Program-made: the position numbers and the translations under genes
In this document: one piece after another, positions 1 through 12,838 of the stretch
Layout: the number at the start of each line of letters is the position of its first letter
Position numbering within the stretch: position 1 is the first letter of the stretch
Assembly (NCBI GenBank): GCA_024036415.1
Contig: JAMWET010000915.1
Coordinates: forward strand, 348,286-412,285
Source of the DNA: Prochilodus magdalenae
Taxonomy: Eukaryota; Chordata; Actinopteri; Characiformes; Prochilodontidae
Direction: 5' to 3'
Length of the DNA: 64,000 bases
The notes under the pieces: generated by a model
Told to the model about the DNA's origin: nothing
What the model saw: the letters and a program-made list of their open reading frames with translations, nothing else
Databases searched by the model: none

Positions 1-839
1 GCACCATTGCAGCTCCATTCATTAGTTTGGTATGTGTATTATAAGAGTATGCAGGGAGCTTATAAGGGTTCATATCAGCACCTCTGTGAAGTTTCTCTCG
101 AACGTTTCAGACCAAACCACTCTAAATGACTTTAATCTTAAGCATTTAGTAATGCAGAAACAAACGTTGGACTTCCTCCTTAATGCTTAAAATGTTTCCG
201 GTCGGAACAAGCGTTAAATCATTTCAGAGGGACAGATTTAGAGAACAGTGTGGATAATAGAGGACACTAATAATAGTAGACCGTAGAAGTGCAGCTCTGC
301 TTGTTGTCTGTGTTTGCAGGTGTTTTGGGGCTCTGCTAACCTGCAGTTCATTCACACTGATGTTTAAATTGCAGGCTGTAGCGTTCAGTTGGCTGATCAT
401 GTTCTCAGAGATGAATGGAGGAAGAGGAATGAGCGTTATCTGTGATGAGTTGAGATTAAAGTGGTTGTGTGTGATAGCAGCGTTACTGGCAGCGTTTCTC
501 CTGAATGAAGGGAACTCGTGCTGTGAGAGATTATAAGAGCAGATTAGGCTGTAAAGCCGAATCCTGTTCATTTGAATACGCTCTGGATAAAACCCAGACC
601 ATCGCGATAACAAGAGCAAGGATGAAACAACAAAATGACAAAGCCGTGAACGCGGAACAACGACTCAAACGAATCATTATCTCTCTCTGCGCTTTTATTC
701 CTGCTCCACCAAACTTTCCCATCTACATAAAAATAACTCAACATGAACATCCGCAGCGCCACAGTACATGCCTAGTGACGCTCCCCGAATCTTCTCAGGT
801 CACCGGTTCCAGGTCACACAGTTCCACAGATACAAATCT

Positions 840-1520
840 CTTTCCTTGCCTCATTCTTTTTTCTTTGTTTCACTGCTTTTTTCCTTCTTTCTGGCATTTG
901 TTCTTTCTTTCCTTCTTTTTTGTTCCTTCTTTTGTGCTTTTTTTATCTTGTCTTCCTTTTTATTTCTTTTATTTATTCATTCTTTTTCATTCTTCCTTAG
1001 TATTTTGCTGTCTTTTATCATTTTTCTCTTTCATTTTTTCTTGTTCTTTATGATCCTGTCTCTGTGCAACTCTGCACTTTGTTCTTCCGTTAAAGAGAGA
1101 GATCTTGTATTGGATTATGATCCAGTCAGGTTATTAAATATGACGGAGAGCTGGGTGTACTCTTACTCTGATTTCTTTTGCTTTTCTGCTGTCTATTTCT
1201 CTCTCCCCTTTTTTTTTTTATTTCTTTTTCTTCTCTCTTCTCCTTCCGCATCTTTCTTTCTGCTCATCTGTCCTTTATTCTACTTCACTCATCTTTCTCT
1301 CTCCCTCTCCTCTTGATCTTCTCCACCTCTATTTGGTTGTTTGTCCATTTCGCTCACTAATTTCTTTTTCACCTTTCTCTATTCTTTTGTCTCCTCCTTT
1401 TCTCCTTCTGTTTCTCCTCATGCCTTTCTACTTTTGTCTTTTTCATTCTGCTTTATCTCTGTCAATCTTTTTCATCCTCCTCGCTCGGCCCATCCCCTCC
1501 CTCCCTCTGTCCATGACTCA
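840..1520 (+). repeat. Degenerate pyrimidine-rich (C/T) tract
   Basis: About 680 bases are overwhelmingly C and T on the + strand, with irregular TTCTTTCTTTCC-like runs. Several long open frames rich in Phe, Ser and Leu arise only from this bias and are not genes. Mirror-like polypurine/polypyrimidine DNA of this kind can form triplexes, but no function is shown here. Confidence 0.8.
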
Positions 1521-2392
1521 GCCTGCACCTTTGGCTGACCACCAAGTTCTTTACATGCAGACTGCAGCACACGGAGAGAGGGAGAGAAAAAAAAAGAAAG
1601 AAAAAAGCCTGCATTCATCCGCCCACTGCTGATTCCTGCGGCCAGTACCGTAATCACACATAAACACAAACACAGTGCTAGCATCTGCGTTTTTTCTGCT
1701 GATCTGTTAACAGCTACTGCAGCACAAATGATAAATTTAGCCATTGAGAATAAATAAAGAAGCTGTTCTCAGATCAGTGCAGTAAAAACCTTCGGCTGGA
1801 GCCATTTACTCCGCCTCATTTCCTCTTTAATGACAACTAAGTGGATTTGGAAGTCTCCACATCACATCCACACTCCACGCCTCTCTTTCCTGCCCTGCTA
1901 TTTACCTTCATCTAACCTTTCTGTATTATTCCTTCGAGGACTTCATTACCCATATAGCTCTGCGGGATTTGAGTTGGATTTACAAAGTCATAGTGAGGTA
2001 AACCTGAGGTTTCCGTGATCTTGTGTTCAAATATCAAAAGTCTTTCTTTGCCCAGCCTGGAGGTTGATCTGTAAGCCTGCAGCTGGATGCAACAGGACTT
2101 GTGGTTGTAGTTCTTGTTCACTTGTTTGCCTGCTTCAACTGTTATAACACAGATTAACAGTTTCTAGTCCTCATCAAGAAAATGTGACCAAAAATTCTTC
2201 ATAGGCTAGCTTAGACAGACTGCTGTAACTTCTTTATACAAACTAGTACTATTGTACAAATGAAAGTAGTCATTTTTAAAAATAGCAATCCACATATCCA
2301 CGCATCAACATATCATTGCATAATGCAGCGTGTGTTGGGCATGTGCCTGTGCTTGGTGATTTTACCCGACTAATAAAAGGAGTAAGTTATAG

Positions 2393-2500
2393 CTCCAGCT
2401 GCAGCCCTCACTGCATTTACATCTCCATTTGCATTTACATTTGCATTTACGGCATCTTATTCAGAGAGCCCTACAAACGTGCTTTGCTGCCCACTTGTAT
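2393..2500 (+). repeat. Short relic of a fish interspersed repeat
   Basis: CATTTRCATTTAC-like steps are followed by 'ACGGCATCTTATTCAGAG'. This resembles the tail of a common teleost repeat with a 'TTTACGGCATTTAGCAGACGC...TTATCCAGAGC' end. The assignment rests on memory of that motif and the copy is degenerate. Confidence 0.3.
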
Positions 2501-4650
2501 CCCATTTGTCTTAGCTAGTACATATAGTTTATTCCAGCTTGGAGTCAAAAACGCTGCCAGAAACAAGAGGCAGTACTGAAGCCTAAAAGATTAGAAATTA
2601 CAGAATGAAAATAAAGTGCAGTGCAAGACATTTCAGTGGGGTGGGATGATGTCGATGATTATTCACAGTTTACTCAGATTAATAACACCAAGTAAGGAAA
2701 ACAGCTTACATAATAAAATATATATTGTGCTTGAGTACTATTACCAGGGACAAAATGAATGATTCAGCATAACAGTGACAGTGTTTTACAGGTCTGGGTC
2801 GAGGTTACTGGACATATCATCTGTTTTTATTGTAGTTACTAGTCATTTGTATTATTAGTAATTCCAGGAGTGGTCGTTGTTAGTAGTAGTAGCAGTAGTT
2901 TGGTAGGAAAAATGGCCATGCAGATGATGGCTAGCCTATTTTTGCTGGACTTCCTTTTTTAGTTTAATTCAACAAAAATAAGTGAATAATTTATTCACCA
3001 TCATATCCAGAGTTTAAAGGAACAATGTTTTCTAAGCAGCCCAGAATGAACCAAAATGATCAGCAGAATGTTGTGAAATAAAAGTTTTGACAGGATATCA
3101 AAAACATCTGCCTATTGAGTTGCAAAGATTTTAGCTTAATCTAGTATGTAACCAGCTAGCTCCAGCGCATCTCGTCTGTAATAACACTGTGTGCCAGTGG
3201 TGATACTGAGTCCCTGTAGGGCCGGGTTGAGTAGGTGTGTATTCTAGTCTCGTCAGTCACGTTGAAGGTCCTGCTTCTGCTTAGGTTATTTAAAGAGAGA
3301 AGGCCGATGATGGTGTGTATTTTCTGTTCATATGTTGCCCCCTATAGGTTGGAGTATGAATTTGACAGGCTGCATCTTACTAACTGCTCCTTTAAACTAT
3401 GATTCAGTTGTGAAGATAAACAAGTCAGCTTAGTCAAATGACAACGTCTTAGATCAGGCATGTTACGACTGATTGGTCAACTAATCAGCTGTAAGTTTAA
3501 GCACTGTGAGCCAACATGAGCCTGGAATTGTGTCAGTGTTCCAGCAGTAGGCCTGGTGAGTAAATTGAAAGATGAACAGCTGCTTCAGTCTGTCTGTTCA
3601 CCAGCTGGTAAATGCTCACTGTGGGATCGAGTCTGTTTAGAAGACTGTATAATGGCACTTCCTAGGAAAAAGGGCACTTGGAACTTGGGTTGAAATGTTG
3701 CTCTGCCACAGTTCTTCTGATCTTCTTAGTGTTGCCTCAAAGCATTGAAGCAGGCAGACCAAGCATTTTTGCCCTTTTCCAGATAGGACCGCTCGCTGGT
3801 CAGGAGTGTAAAACATGGGGAATGTGGTGGGAAGGCCAGAAAACACAATAGAATGGTACATGGGATTTGAAGCTGGATCTGTGGTATAAAGCATTCTTCA
3901 GCAGAGGGCTGATCTCTCTATCTCACGGATGCCAGAGTCAAGCTCCTGTACAGGCTGATAAACACGCGTCTGAGCCTTAATTTCAAATGTTTCGTCTAGC
4001 AGCCGCTGTAATCACCACCACACACGGGCAAAAAGCTCTTACAGGCTCTTCAGTGTTCATTTACACCATCTAGCGTTCCTCGGGAAAGATCCATCACCCT
4101 GGTAACACATGCTTGATATTGAATGGGCCCTGGCATACATAATTTAGTTAAACATATTAATATTCGTGAAGCAACCCCCTCCCCCTTTTCTTTTGAGAGA
4201 GTGATACTAAAACCAGTCAAAAAACTGATTCTATGAAGGAGTTTTTAGAGGTGGATACCTGGTTCCTGTCACCACAGCCATTACACAACAATGTGACACA
4301 CCTTCATTCAAATCCAGTTAAAAGTGCATACATTTTTTTTAAAATGTGACATTAAACTCCATTTATAATAAAGTTTATTAAAAATTCTTATTATGCAAAA
4401 CCATGAACATTGTACAACTGACAAGCACTTATGAGTAAAATTGGATTATAATTGTTTGGGTTTGTCATTTTTGTTCCTGTTTGGTCCCTGGGTTTCTGTT
4501 GATGTCTGCACAGAACTATAGTCCCCCACCCCTCTTTTGCTGTGCTATATAGGGGCATCTGTGGAAGAGATTTTGATTGTTGTGCTTTGATCTCAGTGAT
4601 TTTAAAATTGCATGTTCTGATTACCATACGGTAATAGTCTATTTCACTGT

Positions 4651-4651
4651 C

Positions 4652-4684
<33 letters not shown>

Positions 4685-4778
4685 GTCTCTCTTTCACTCT
4701 CTCTCTCTCTGTCTCTCTCTCTCTTTCTTTCTATTTCTCTCTTTATCCCTATCTCTCTCCTTATCTCTGTCTCTCTCA
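4651..4778 (+). repeat. Imperfect (CT)n microsatellite
   Basis: About 128 bases of CT dinucleotides are interrupted by single G, A or T substitutions, inside the FBXW7 intron. Confidence 0.95.
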
Positions 4779-5551
4779 CTTGGCCGGTACAGTAATGGTT
4801 AGCTATTATTGTTAATTGGGTCGAGTTGCTAATTAGTCGCTCTTTTGTTCAGTCAAACCAGTGAACAGCAACAAAACAAAGAGATGCTTAATGGAGCCCA
4901 AGTGGTTCTGAGACGGAACCGGAAGAGAATTGTGGTGGGGGTAGTCACCACTGCCAGATTAATGATGCAGAACTGTTGATCATAAGAGGAAGAGAGAGAA
5001 AGAGTGGGAAGAAAAATAGAATAAGGAAAGAAAAAGAGAGAATGCAGAAGAAAGGTGGAAGGAGGAAAATCCTAGAACCAAAAGAAACACTGCAGTTTTT
5101 GTTTTCTAGTTTGATCACCTTTGGTTCAGAGATTCTGGACTTCTGCTCCAGATCATAATCTGCTGAATGACCGTGTCTTAATTCTGGTTTCCTTTAAAGT
5201 TAAATTGAGTTCAGTCATATTAATTAAATAAGGCAGCATGGTCTTTACAGAGGAATCTGAGGGATTTGTGTTATTGCAGCAATCAGTATCCAATCTATCA
5301 TCTGTGAATAAGACGAATGTGTTTCCTGGGTCATTAGAGCCAGTCGGGCTTCCTTACAGAATCACTTTGAAGATCAGCTGTTTGATTTACACTTTAATTA
5401 CTGTATCTTAGAGTCAGAGTGATAAATGAAATTGTGTTCACAAGTCAATTAAATACCTCCGTGTGTAGCTTCTTGCTTTTTGTGTTGTTTCACTGTTTTA
5501 GCATCTCAATTAATTTTGACGCTCTCTTTCTCTTTCTCTGTTTATTCATAG

Positions 5552-5733
5552 TGTTTGCGGACGTTAGTTGGTCACACCGGCGGCGTCTGGTCATCTCAGA
5601 TGAGGGACAACATCATCATCAGTGGTTCCACAGACCGAACTCTGAAGGTGTGGAACGCAGACACAGGGGACTGTATCCACACGCTCTACGGACATACCTC
5701 AACTGTGCGCTGCATGCACCTCCACGAGAAAAG
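5552..5733 (+). CDS. fbxw7: FBXW7 exon encoding WD40 residues 413-473 (human numbering)
   Basis: FBXW7 is the substrate receptor of an SCF (SKP1-CUL1-F-box) ubiquitin ligase. Its WD40 propeller binds phosphodegrons of cyclin E, MYC, NOTCH and JUN. This exon begins in phase 0 with the codons for C-L-R-T-L-V-G-H and ends in AG of an AGG arginine codon, with donor GT at 5734. It carries parts of two WD40 blades (GHTGGVWSSQ, then GSTDRTLKVW, then GHTSTVRCMH). The Arg codon CGC at 5708-5710, in T-V-R-C-M-H, is equivalent to human R465, a phosphate-contacting residue and cancer hotspot. Two conservative changes from human are visible (A-D-T-G-D-C for A-E-T-G-E-C). The acceptor follows 'TTTATTCATAG'. 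Identity is secure from the near-complete match to the known vertebrate protein. Confidence 0.98.
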
Positions 5734-7201
5734 GTACCCTAATGCTGACACAACAACTATTTCTACATGGGGCCTTATGTGTGAATGTGAAATCAGAGCT
5801 CTGAAATTCGAGCAGGTCTCTTAGCTAGCTGAGCATATTCTCTCCGTAATAAGTGGTGATGTGGAGGGAGAGGTCATTAGATCATGATGCATTAAAAACA
5901 AAGAAGGGGTTGTGGTTTTCTTATGGCAAACCAGTTCTATCTTAGGCTGAGTTCACATTTCAGGCCCCTGATTTATTCATCCGTCTTTTTTAACGTGATG
6001 CTTCACGTTGACTCAAGTCTCTCATTAATGTGAACGTACATCGTAATGTCCTGTAATGACCCACATGTTATCTTTGTAATCAATACCCTCGCAATCAGTT
6101 AAATGAATTGCGAGCGTCATGAACAGCAAACTAACTTGCCAGAAATGAATTCTTTGTTGGTGCAAGATGACAATGAGAAAGCGTCTAACTGGCTCTGACT
6201 TCATGCTACTGCCACGTTAACAATATGATGGCACATGCTCAGTGGGTGTGGGGCAGAGGCAGTCTTGGTGGTCTTATAAAATTCACATGGCTACAAATCA
6301 GATGCTTTTATGACCTAGGACTATGTATGAAAGTGTCTCAGGTCTGAATGAAAAAGATCAGATTTGTGTCCACACAGCTCTGAAAACATCATATCTGTGT
6401 TACATCAGGGCACAAAATCGGATTTGTGCCTCTTTACCCTGGTAATGTGAATGAAGCATTACAGAATGCACTGCCTTTGTGTGGATGACATTGAGTAGAT
6501 GCCTGCTATAATAAATAATCCCCACCTCCCCCCTTCCACCCCCTAGCAGTAAAAGGCTGGTTGTAGTGCTGGTGTGTTAGTGCACACACACTACAGCAGC
6601 ACAGATTGCTTTTTTGCCATCTCTTATTCTCTGTAGACTCAGAACACAAACGCATCGATGATTCTGTTCAGGCCCTCTTGCCTGCAGGCCATTGTGTGGG
6701 TTTGGTGACTGCTCATTCTGTTGAATGACCTGAAGCCCAGCTCACTTCACTGAGCACGGAGTCATTTTCATTTTCAATCCCTCTAGTGACCAGTTTCCAC
6801 AAAGAGCACAACCCAGCAGTAAATAAATAATTAAATAAATAAATATGCGCTGTCACATGATTAATGAAATAATTAAGCATTTTGTGGTTAATCATGTTTA
6901 ATCGCATGCTCTAATTTGACCCTGAAAAAAGCAGGACATTTTGTAATGGCTGTAAGTATGCATGTTAAATTCAACACCTCTAAAATAAAATAAGAAACAA
7001 ATATTAATAATGAAATAAACTAACAGTCACATGACTAGTGCAGTGAATAGTAGTATTTGGGAAAGACTCCAGTATGCAAATGGCCCTTCCAGCTAATCAC
7101 AGTGCTGTTTACTCTGTCACCTCCTGATCGTTTGATCAAAACAAAGTTATTTGGAATAAATGTTATTTAAAAAATGTTATTCAATTCTCTCTGTCTTTCA
7201 G
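5734..7201 (+). other. fbxw7: FBXW7 intron, 1468 bp
   Basis: The intron lies between a GTACCC donor and the acceptor after 'CTCTCTGTCTTTCAG'. It contains a small AAAT-rich microsatellite near 6820-6845 and no gene or recognisable transposon. Confidence 0.9.
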
Positions 7202-7427
7202 GGTGGTGAGCGGATCTCGTGATGCGACGCTGCGCGTGTGGGATATAGAGACGGGTCAGTGTTTGCATGTTCTGATGGGTCACGTGGCTGCTGTGCGGTG
7301 TGTTCAGTATGACGGGCGGAGAGTGGTGAGCGGAGCATACGACTTCATGGTTAAAGTATGGGACCCTGAGACCGAAACCTGCTTACATACGCTCCAGGGA
7401 CACACCAACAGAGTCTACTCATTACAG
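7202..7427 (+). CDS. fbxw7: FBXW7 exon encoding WD40 residues 473-548
   Basis: The first base completes the AG|G arginine codon left by the previous exon. The frame then reads [13 protein letters not shown] through [10 protein letters not shown], ending in phase 0 before GTGAGA. Three residues of the phosphodegron pocket are here: Arg CGT at 7218-7220 (human R479), Arg CGG at 7296-7298 (R505) and Tyr TAC at 7338-7340 (Y519). Blade hallmarks (GH near each start, WD at each end) are intact. An open frame continues to about 7589, but the GTGAGA donor and the resumption of homology at 9968 mark the true exon end. No difference from the human residues was noticed in this exon. Confidence 0.98.
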
Positions 7428-9967
7428 GTGAGACACACCCACTACCACGTTCTATCAAAAAGACTGTGTGGATCGTTTAAACATAATGGAGCAATTTTTT
7501 ATGAAATAGTAGCAGCCATATCGCCCCCTGTATGTTCAGAAGACCCTGTGGATCTTACGAACATTATAGAGCATATTATGGAGCATTAGGCTTTGCAGCC
7601 TTTCTCCATCTTGGAAACTTCACACACCAATAATGTGGTCCATTAATACACCTGACTCAGCTCTTGAAGGGCTGGCTGGTTAAATCAACAGACAAAAACA
7701 CTAAAATGTTCATTTCCTCTGCTTACAAGTGGGACCCACTGCCAGATTCCCCAGTTAAGCTGTTTATCAAAAACAATAGCATTATCCTGCCTGCCCTCTA
7801 ATGCAACTTCCCGCTTGCGATGACTGTGCAGTTATTTTTATTTATTTATTTTATGTTTTGTGAGGGCGTCACCTTCACGGCCCCAGCAGGCGTTTTCCTG
7901 CAATGCAGATTACAGGAGAGATCGGCCTTCTGCTCAGACCTTCAGCTCTTCTGCAGTGTTTGGGTGGGATAAGTTGAGGAGAGCCTCTGGGGCTTTTAGA
8001 CTCCTCAATGCACAATACTGTAGTTGCATAGATTCAAGAGTTAGTTACATGTGCAGGGAATCTAAATTCTAAAACTAAAGTAAGGAAATGTGCAGTGCAT
8101 ATAGATGATAAACTACACTGTCTGTGCTTTTTTAAGCTGTGGCAAAAAGTGCTGTTGACAAGCATCAGTTGGAACAGAGAAAACTGAAACAGTAGTGCTA
8201 AATTAAAAATGAAATAATGTAAACTCTACCTGACTTGTATGTACAGTTGGGTATTTTGTGCAATACTGCAGTATGATGAATGGTGCATACTGTTGAATTA
8301 AAGTCATAAAATATCTGATTTTCTAGCAGCCATCTACTAAACATGTAATAGATGAGGTATAGTTGAAGTATGCAGTGGTCTATACAAATGAAGTTGTACT
8401 GACCTTTTTGAGAACTTTTGTGCACAATGAAATTTAGCTTTTGTTTAAGATCTGTGTCCCTTTGATGACCTGCATAGTTATATGCATCCCTCACATCATG
8501 TATCTTTAAATCTGCCTGTGATTGGACAGCACACAATAAAACACTGCGGTCAGAAGATCTGTTTGCATGTTGCAGGCCTCTGCAATATTTGTGTTATTGC
8601 AAAACAGCTAAATTGAAAATGGAAAGGAACATACTGTAAACGATTCTGTAATAAACAATATCATGCTGTGCAGCTCTGCTATCTGTTTTGTAAAAAATGG
8701 GGTTTTGTTCTGAATGCAGCATCATGCTCAGATGTTGCTTCTGTTAGCGTTGGGGTTCATGTGGAGTGTTCAGCTGCGAGGACCTGCCTGTGAAATGTTG
8801 AGCATACGCCTGATATTTCCTGGAAAGGGTTTGATGTCAGTGCAGGAGGGTTTGTTTATTCGCTTTCCACCGTTTCGTAACGTGTTGAATCTGCGATTTC
8901 GGCATCGCAAAGAAGGCCATTGCCATTGCCTTATTTGGGGGGATCGGGCTGTCGTCCAGCTTTCGGCCCCAACATCCTGCTCCGATCATTTGGGTCTGGG
9001 TTTGTTAAGAGCTTTAAAGCAATTACATCAGAAAAGTTTAATCAAATAAAGTAGCGTTTAATACAATAACAATGAGAGCCAGCGGATCTGGGCTTTGGCC
9101 CATTGAGTCTCCTTGTGAAATGAATCAAATCAAATCCGCCCCAGTCCGCCCACTGCTCCTCAGAACTGCTCGTTAGGTTCTTTCACAACACAAACACTGA
9201 CACAAGACGCCTCACTGTGAATACGTATTCAATAAGGGGTTTTTACTGCATGTATTGTAGTAATAATAATGGCCACAACAATAAACTCCATTAATATTAA
9301 CTTCAGTAAAGCTTCTGTAGTGGAAAATCAGATTAATGTGGGCTAAGAGACACGATAGCCTGGTCACAAAAAGGTATAGATAAACGTGTTTATTACTCTC
9401 GTACGCAGCCACTGTTAGTCTGGTGCCCCTAGCATTATGATTAGGGATTGATCTGAGGGCAGTGATTAAGGTCTCTTTTCATTTTTGTCCAAAATAAAAG
9501 TCTCTGATAAAAAAAGTGCTGATAATAATAGGGGCTGGTATATTTTACATGTCCACCATTTGACCTTTTTTTTTTTTTTTTTTTGCTTTAGTTTCGTTAT
9601 ATGGACAATATTCTGTTGCTTTTAAATGGATTGTTATTATTACGTGTGTTTATTTTTATCATTTTAAATAAAAATATATAGTAGATTTCATTGTAAGTAT
9701 GTTATCTCGTTGCTGTAAAAAAAATTTTTTTTAATTGTAAAAAAGAAAAAAACAATGCTCTAATTTTTAAAATGATTCTGATTCAGATGTAACCAAATCT
9801 GAAGTGGTAGGTTTTATGATTCATTGAATCTGTTCCTAAAGAGTTGTGACTGAAGTGAATCATTGAGGTCAGAGACCTGTAGTCCTCATATACATAGCAA
9901 TGGTTCTTGTGTTGGGTCTTTTGTGTCCTAACGTGTTTACTGATTGTAATGCCATGTTTCTCTGCAG
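7428..9967 (+). other. fbxw7: FBXW7 intron, 2540 bp
   Basis: No second gene is visible. The stretch at about 8730-9010 is less AT-rich than its surroundings and could be a conserved intronic element, but nothing recognisable is encoded. A run of about 20 T lies near 9565-9584. The acceptor follows 'CATGTTTCTCTGCAG'. Confidence 0.9.
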
Positions 9968-10178
9968 TTTGATGGTATCCATGTGGTGAGTGGGTCTCTG
10001 GACACATCGATTCGAGTGTGGGATGTGGAGACAGGGAACTGCATCCACACCCTGACGGGTCACCAGTCTCTGACCAGTGGTATGGAGCTGAAGGACAACA
10101 TCCTGGTCTCGGGGAATGCCGACTCCACCGTCAAAATCTGGGACATTAAAACAGGCCAGTGTCTGCAGACCCTACAAG
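9968..10178 (+). CDS. fbxw7: FBXW7 exon encoding WD40 residues 549-618
   Basis: The exon starts in phase 0 with [12 protein letters not shown] and ends one base into the Gly codon (CTA CAA G|GTGAG). It encodes two further WD40 blades, including [19 protein letters not shown] and [11 protein letters not shown]. The length (211 nt, one base over a codon multiple) matches the phase of the next exon, which supplies the GT of the same Gly codon. Open frame runs past the donor to about 10,255 but is not homologous there. Sequence is essentially the vertebrate FBXW7 consensus. Confidence 0.98.
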
Positions 10179-10993
10179 GTGAGAAAACCGACCCCACTCA
10201 CTGTCTACCCTCTCTTGCCTTCTCTCTCCCTTTCTCCTTCTCTCCTCCTCTGTAGTTAACTTATTCTTTCTGAAGATGCTTTAGTTTTCTCTATCATTTC
10301 TGATGAACAGTCCAATCAACATCAGATCTCATGAATGGTTTATTTTGATTATTGCCGTTTCTTTCTACCTCTCTCATGTTTGGGAGTAGTGTTCTTAGTT
10401 TCTTCATTCGTGTATTTCTGTATGGCAGCACGTCAGTGTACACTACTGCTCACACACTCCTGTATGAACAAAGGCGTGTGCGCTAACAAGCAGTGTGGAA
10501 CGACAGAGCATAGAGGATGAGTGTGGGGGGGAGGTAAGCATAGAGGATGAGTGGGGTGGGGGGTGCAGTGAGAGGAGAGGGGAGGGCTATAGAACCCCAG
10601 AGAGAGAGAAAAGAAGGAATTTTCTCCATCATTTGTAGGTCATGTATTTGGGTCAGTGGGCATTTTGTCCTTAAACCTTTATTTAAACAGCTGTGGTTTA
10701 TATCACTGCAGTGTAAACTGTCTTAAATACAGCACACTTAACCTTCATTAGCTTTCAGCTGCTCTGGCAAGAGTGACTCTCATTCTCAAATTTCCTTCAA
10801 ATATACTTAATCAAACTAAAAAATTTTTTTTAAGTATATAGAATTTTATCATTATTGTTTTATAATAAAATTTGGCTTATGTCTTTTGGTAAAACACTTA
10901 ATAATGATTTTAAAAATTGCCATAATGTATACAGTATTTGTTTACTGTTACACTATTACACGTTGTATTACATTTGCAACCCCCCCACAGCCC

Positions 10994-10995
<2 letters not shown>

Positions 10996-11038
<43 letters not shown>

Positions 11039-11047
11039 ACACACACA
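10996..11047 (+). repeat. (AC)n microsatellite
   Basis: About 26 AC dinucleotides with one interrupting T, preceded by a C-rich run. Confidence 0.95.
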
Positions 11048-12014
11048 CTTCCCCTGAGGGAGCACTGAAGTGATAGACGTTGCAGATGAGAGAGAGAGAG
11101 AGAGGTGGGAGTTTGGGGGTGGGGGGGCTCTGTTGAGTCTTAAGTGTGTGGTGATGTAAACGAGTGATTAAAGAGTCGGTTGTCTTCTCGTTGACTCACT
11201 CGGCGCTCCAGTCACTGCTCTAATGCTTCATTAGTGGATTTTGTCTCTTTGAAATGGAAATGTTCATTTTAATCTTCCGTACACTCCAGAAGCACTGAAT
11301 CTCTGTGTTTAAATATTCATTATCTCATTTGCATAATGGCTTTCTCTGTTTTCGTTTATTTCTGTTGATCAGAAGTGTGATTTCTGCAGACGCATAGAGC
11401 TTTGAGTGTTTTACAGGGATCAATACGACAAACAGGGAATTTCCATTCTCCTGTTACCCATAGCCATAAGGCTTAAAATGATTAATTTATTATTTACCGT
11501 TTGTTATAATCAAATTTTTAAAGGAATGACAGTGCCCTAAAAGCCACATTCTCTTCGTTCATCCTTTAAAATGACTGTGAGAAAGAGGTCACGGACCGGA
11601 GCGCAGAGAGAAGAAAGAGAAATACTAAATCCCACTTTTAATTTTAATTCACTCTCTCTCTCTTGTTCTTGTCCATCACATTCTCTCCCCTCCTTTTTCA
11701 GTCTCTCTTCTTTCTCAATTTTCTTAGCCTTTCTCTAATCTCTTTCTCTCACTCTGTTTGTTTGTTTTTCGACTTTTGCTCCTTTCTTTTTTTTTGGGCT
11801 CACTCCCTTTTCCTTGCTTCTGTTTTCTGTTTCCTCTCTTTATTTCTTTTCTCTCTGTGTGTCTCCTGTCTCTGTTCCTTTTCAATTCAGCATCTCAAGG
11901 CCACTAAAGCTATTCTGTGCTACAGTGTTTTGTTACCATGGTTATGCATTTTACATTATGTAAAATGATTCTCAATTGGATATGAGTATATCTGAGATAT
12001 ATAGGAGTATACCC

Positions 12015-12738
12015 TGATCAGGCATCACATTTAAACCACCTCCTTGTATATGCACTATATATCCCCTTACCATATAGATGCACTTTGTAGTTCTATATTT
12101 ACAGACTGTACTCCATCTGTTTCTCTTTATACAGTGTTAGACTCCTTTCACCCTGTTCTTCAAAGGTCATGACCATCACAGAGCAGATTTTATCTGGGTG
12201 GTGGATCATTCTCAGCACTGCAGTGACACTGACGTGGTGGTGGTGCGTTAGTGTGTGTTGTGCTGGTGTGAGTGGATCAGACACAGCAGTGCTGCTGCTT
12301 TTTGTTAAACACCTCAAGGTCTCTGCTGGACTGAGGATAGTCCACCAACCAAAAAGTATTCAGCCAACAGCGTCCTGCTTCCACTGTTGAAGGGCTGGAG
12401 GATGATCAGCACTAACTTTACATCTACAGGGTGGACCAGAAAGGCAGGAGTGTCTAATAGAGTGGACGGTGAAAGGACACAGCAGCACTGCTGTATTTGA
12501 TCCACTCACACCAGCCCAACACACACTAACACACCACCACCACCACGTCAGTGCTGTGAATGATCTACCACCCACAGAATACCTGCTCTGTGGCGGTCCT
12601 GTTGGGGTCCTGACCTTTGAAGAATAGGGTAAAGGGAGTCGAACAGTCTGTAGAACTGTAGAACTATGGTCAGTGGAGCTGATGAAATGGACACTGAGTA
12701 CAGAAACAAGGAGGTGGTTTAAATGTTATGGCTGGTCT
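12015..12738. mobile_element. Foldback MITE with ~32-bp terminal inverted repeats
   Basis: The ends share the inverted 19-mer CATTTAAACCACCTCCTTG (near 12,029-12,047 and, reverse-complemented, near 12,706-12,724), with looser pairing about 13 bases further out. The interior is also roughly self-complementary: the block with 'CTGGGTGGTGGATCATTC' and 'GTGAGTGGATCAGACACAGCAG' near 12,190-12,295 returns inverted near 12,478-12,590. There is no transposase, so it is non-autonomous. It resembles an abundant fish element whose ends read 'GATCAGCCATAACATT(A)AAACCACC'; the superfamily is not certain. Related fragments lie at 30,432-30,910 and 43,925-44,060. Confidence 0.8.
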
Positions 12739-12838
12739 GTGTATATATTATCAGAGCTGTAGCTGGTGGGTCTGATTAGTTCAACCATTCATCATATAAC
12801 TGATAACCCCCCCTCTCTTTCTCTCTTTTTGTCTGCAG

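Larger units (their letters stand above)
1..5551 (+). other. fbxw7: FBXW7 intron (partial) upstream of the first visible exon
   Basis: No coding exon was found here. The exon that should precede residue 413 of FBXW7, ending in the WD40 blade before the Cys-Leu-Arg-Thr motif, is not visible, so the whole stretch is read as intron. It contains a long pyrimidine tract, a CT microsatellite and a short fish-type repeat tail, listed separately. The rest is unremarkable AT-rich sequence. The 3' end has a good polypyrimidine tract and an AG at 5550-5551. Confidence 0.75.
10179..12838 (+). other. fbxw7: FBXW7 last intron, 2660 bp
   Basis: The intron carries an imperfect duplication around 10,508-10,556 ('GCATAGAGGATGAGTG' twice), an AC microsatellite, a short GA run near 11,090 and a ~720-bp foldback transposable element, listed separately. 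The acceptor follows 'CTCTCTTTTTGTCTGCAG'. Confidence 0.9.

Noticed and set aside
505..1316. Two 182-codon open frames
   Set aside because: Phe/Ser/Leu-rich low complexity from the pyrimidine tract; no homology, within an intron.
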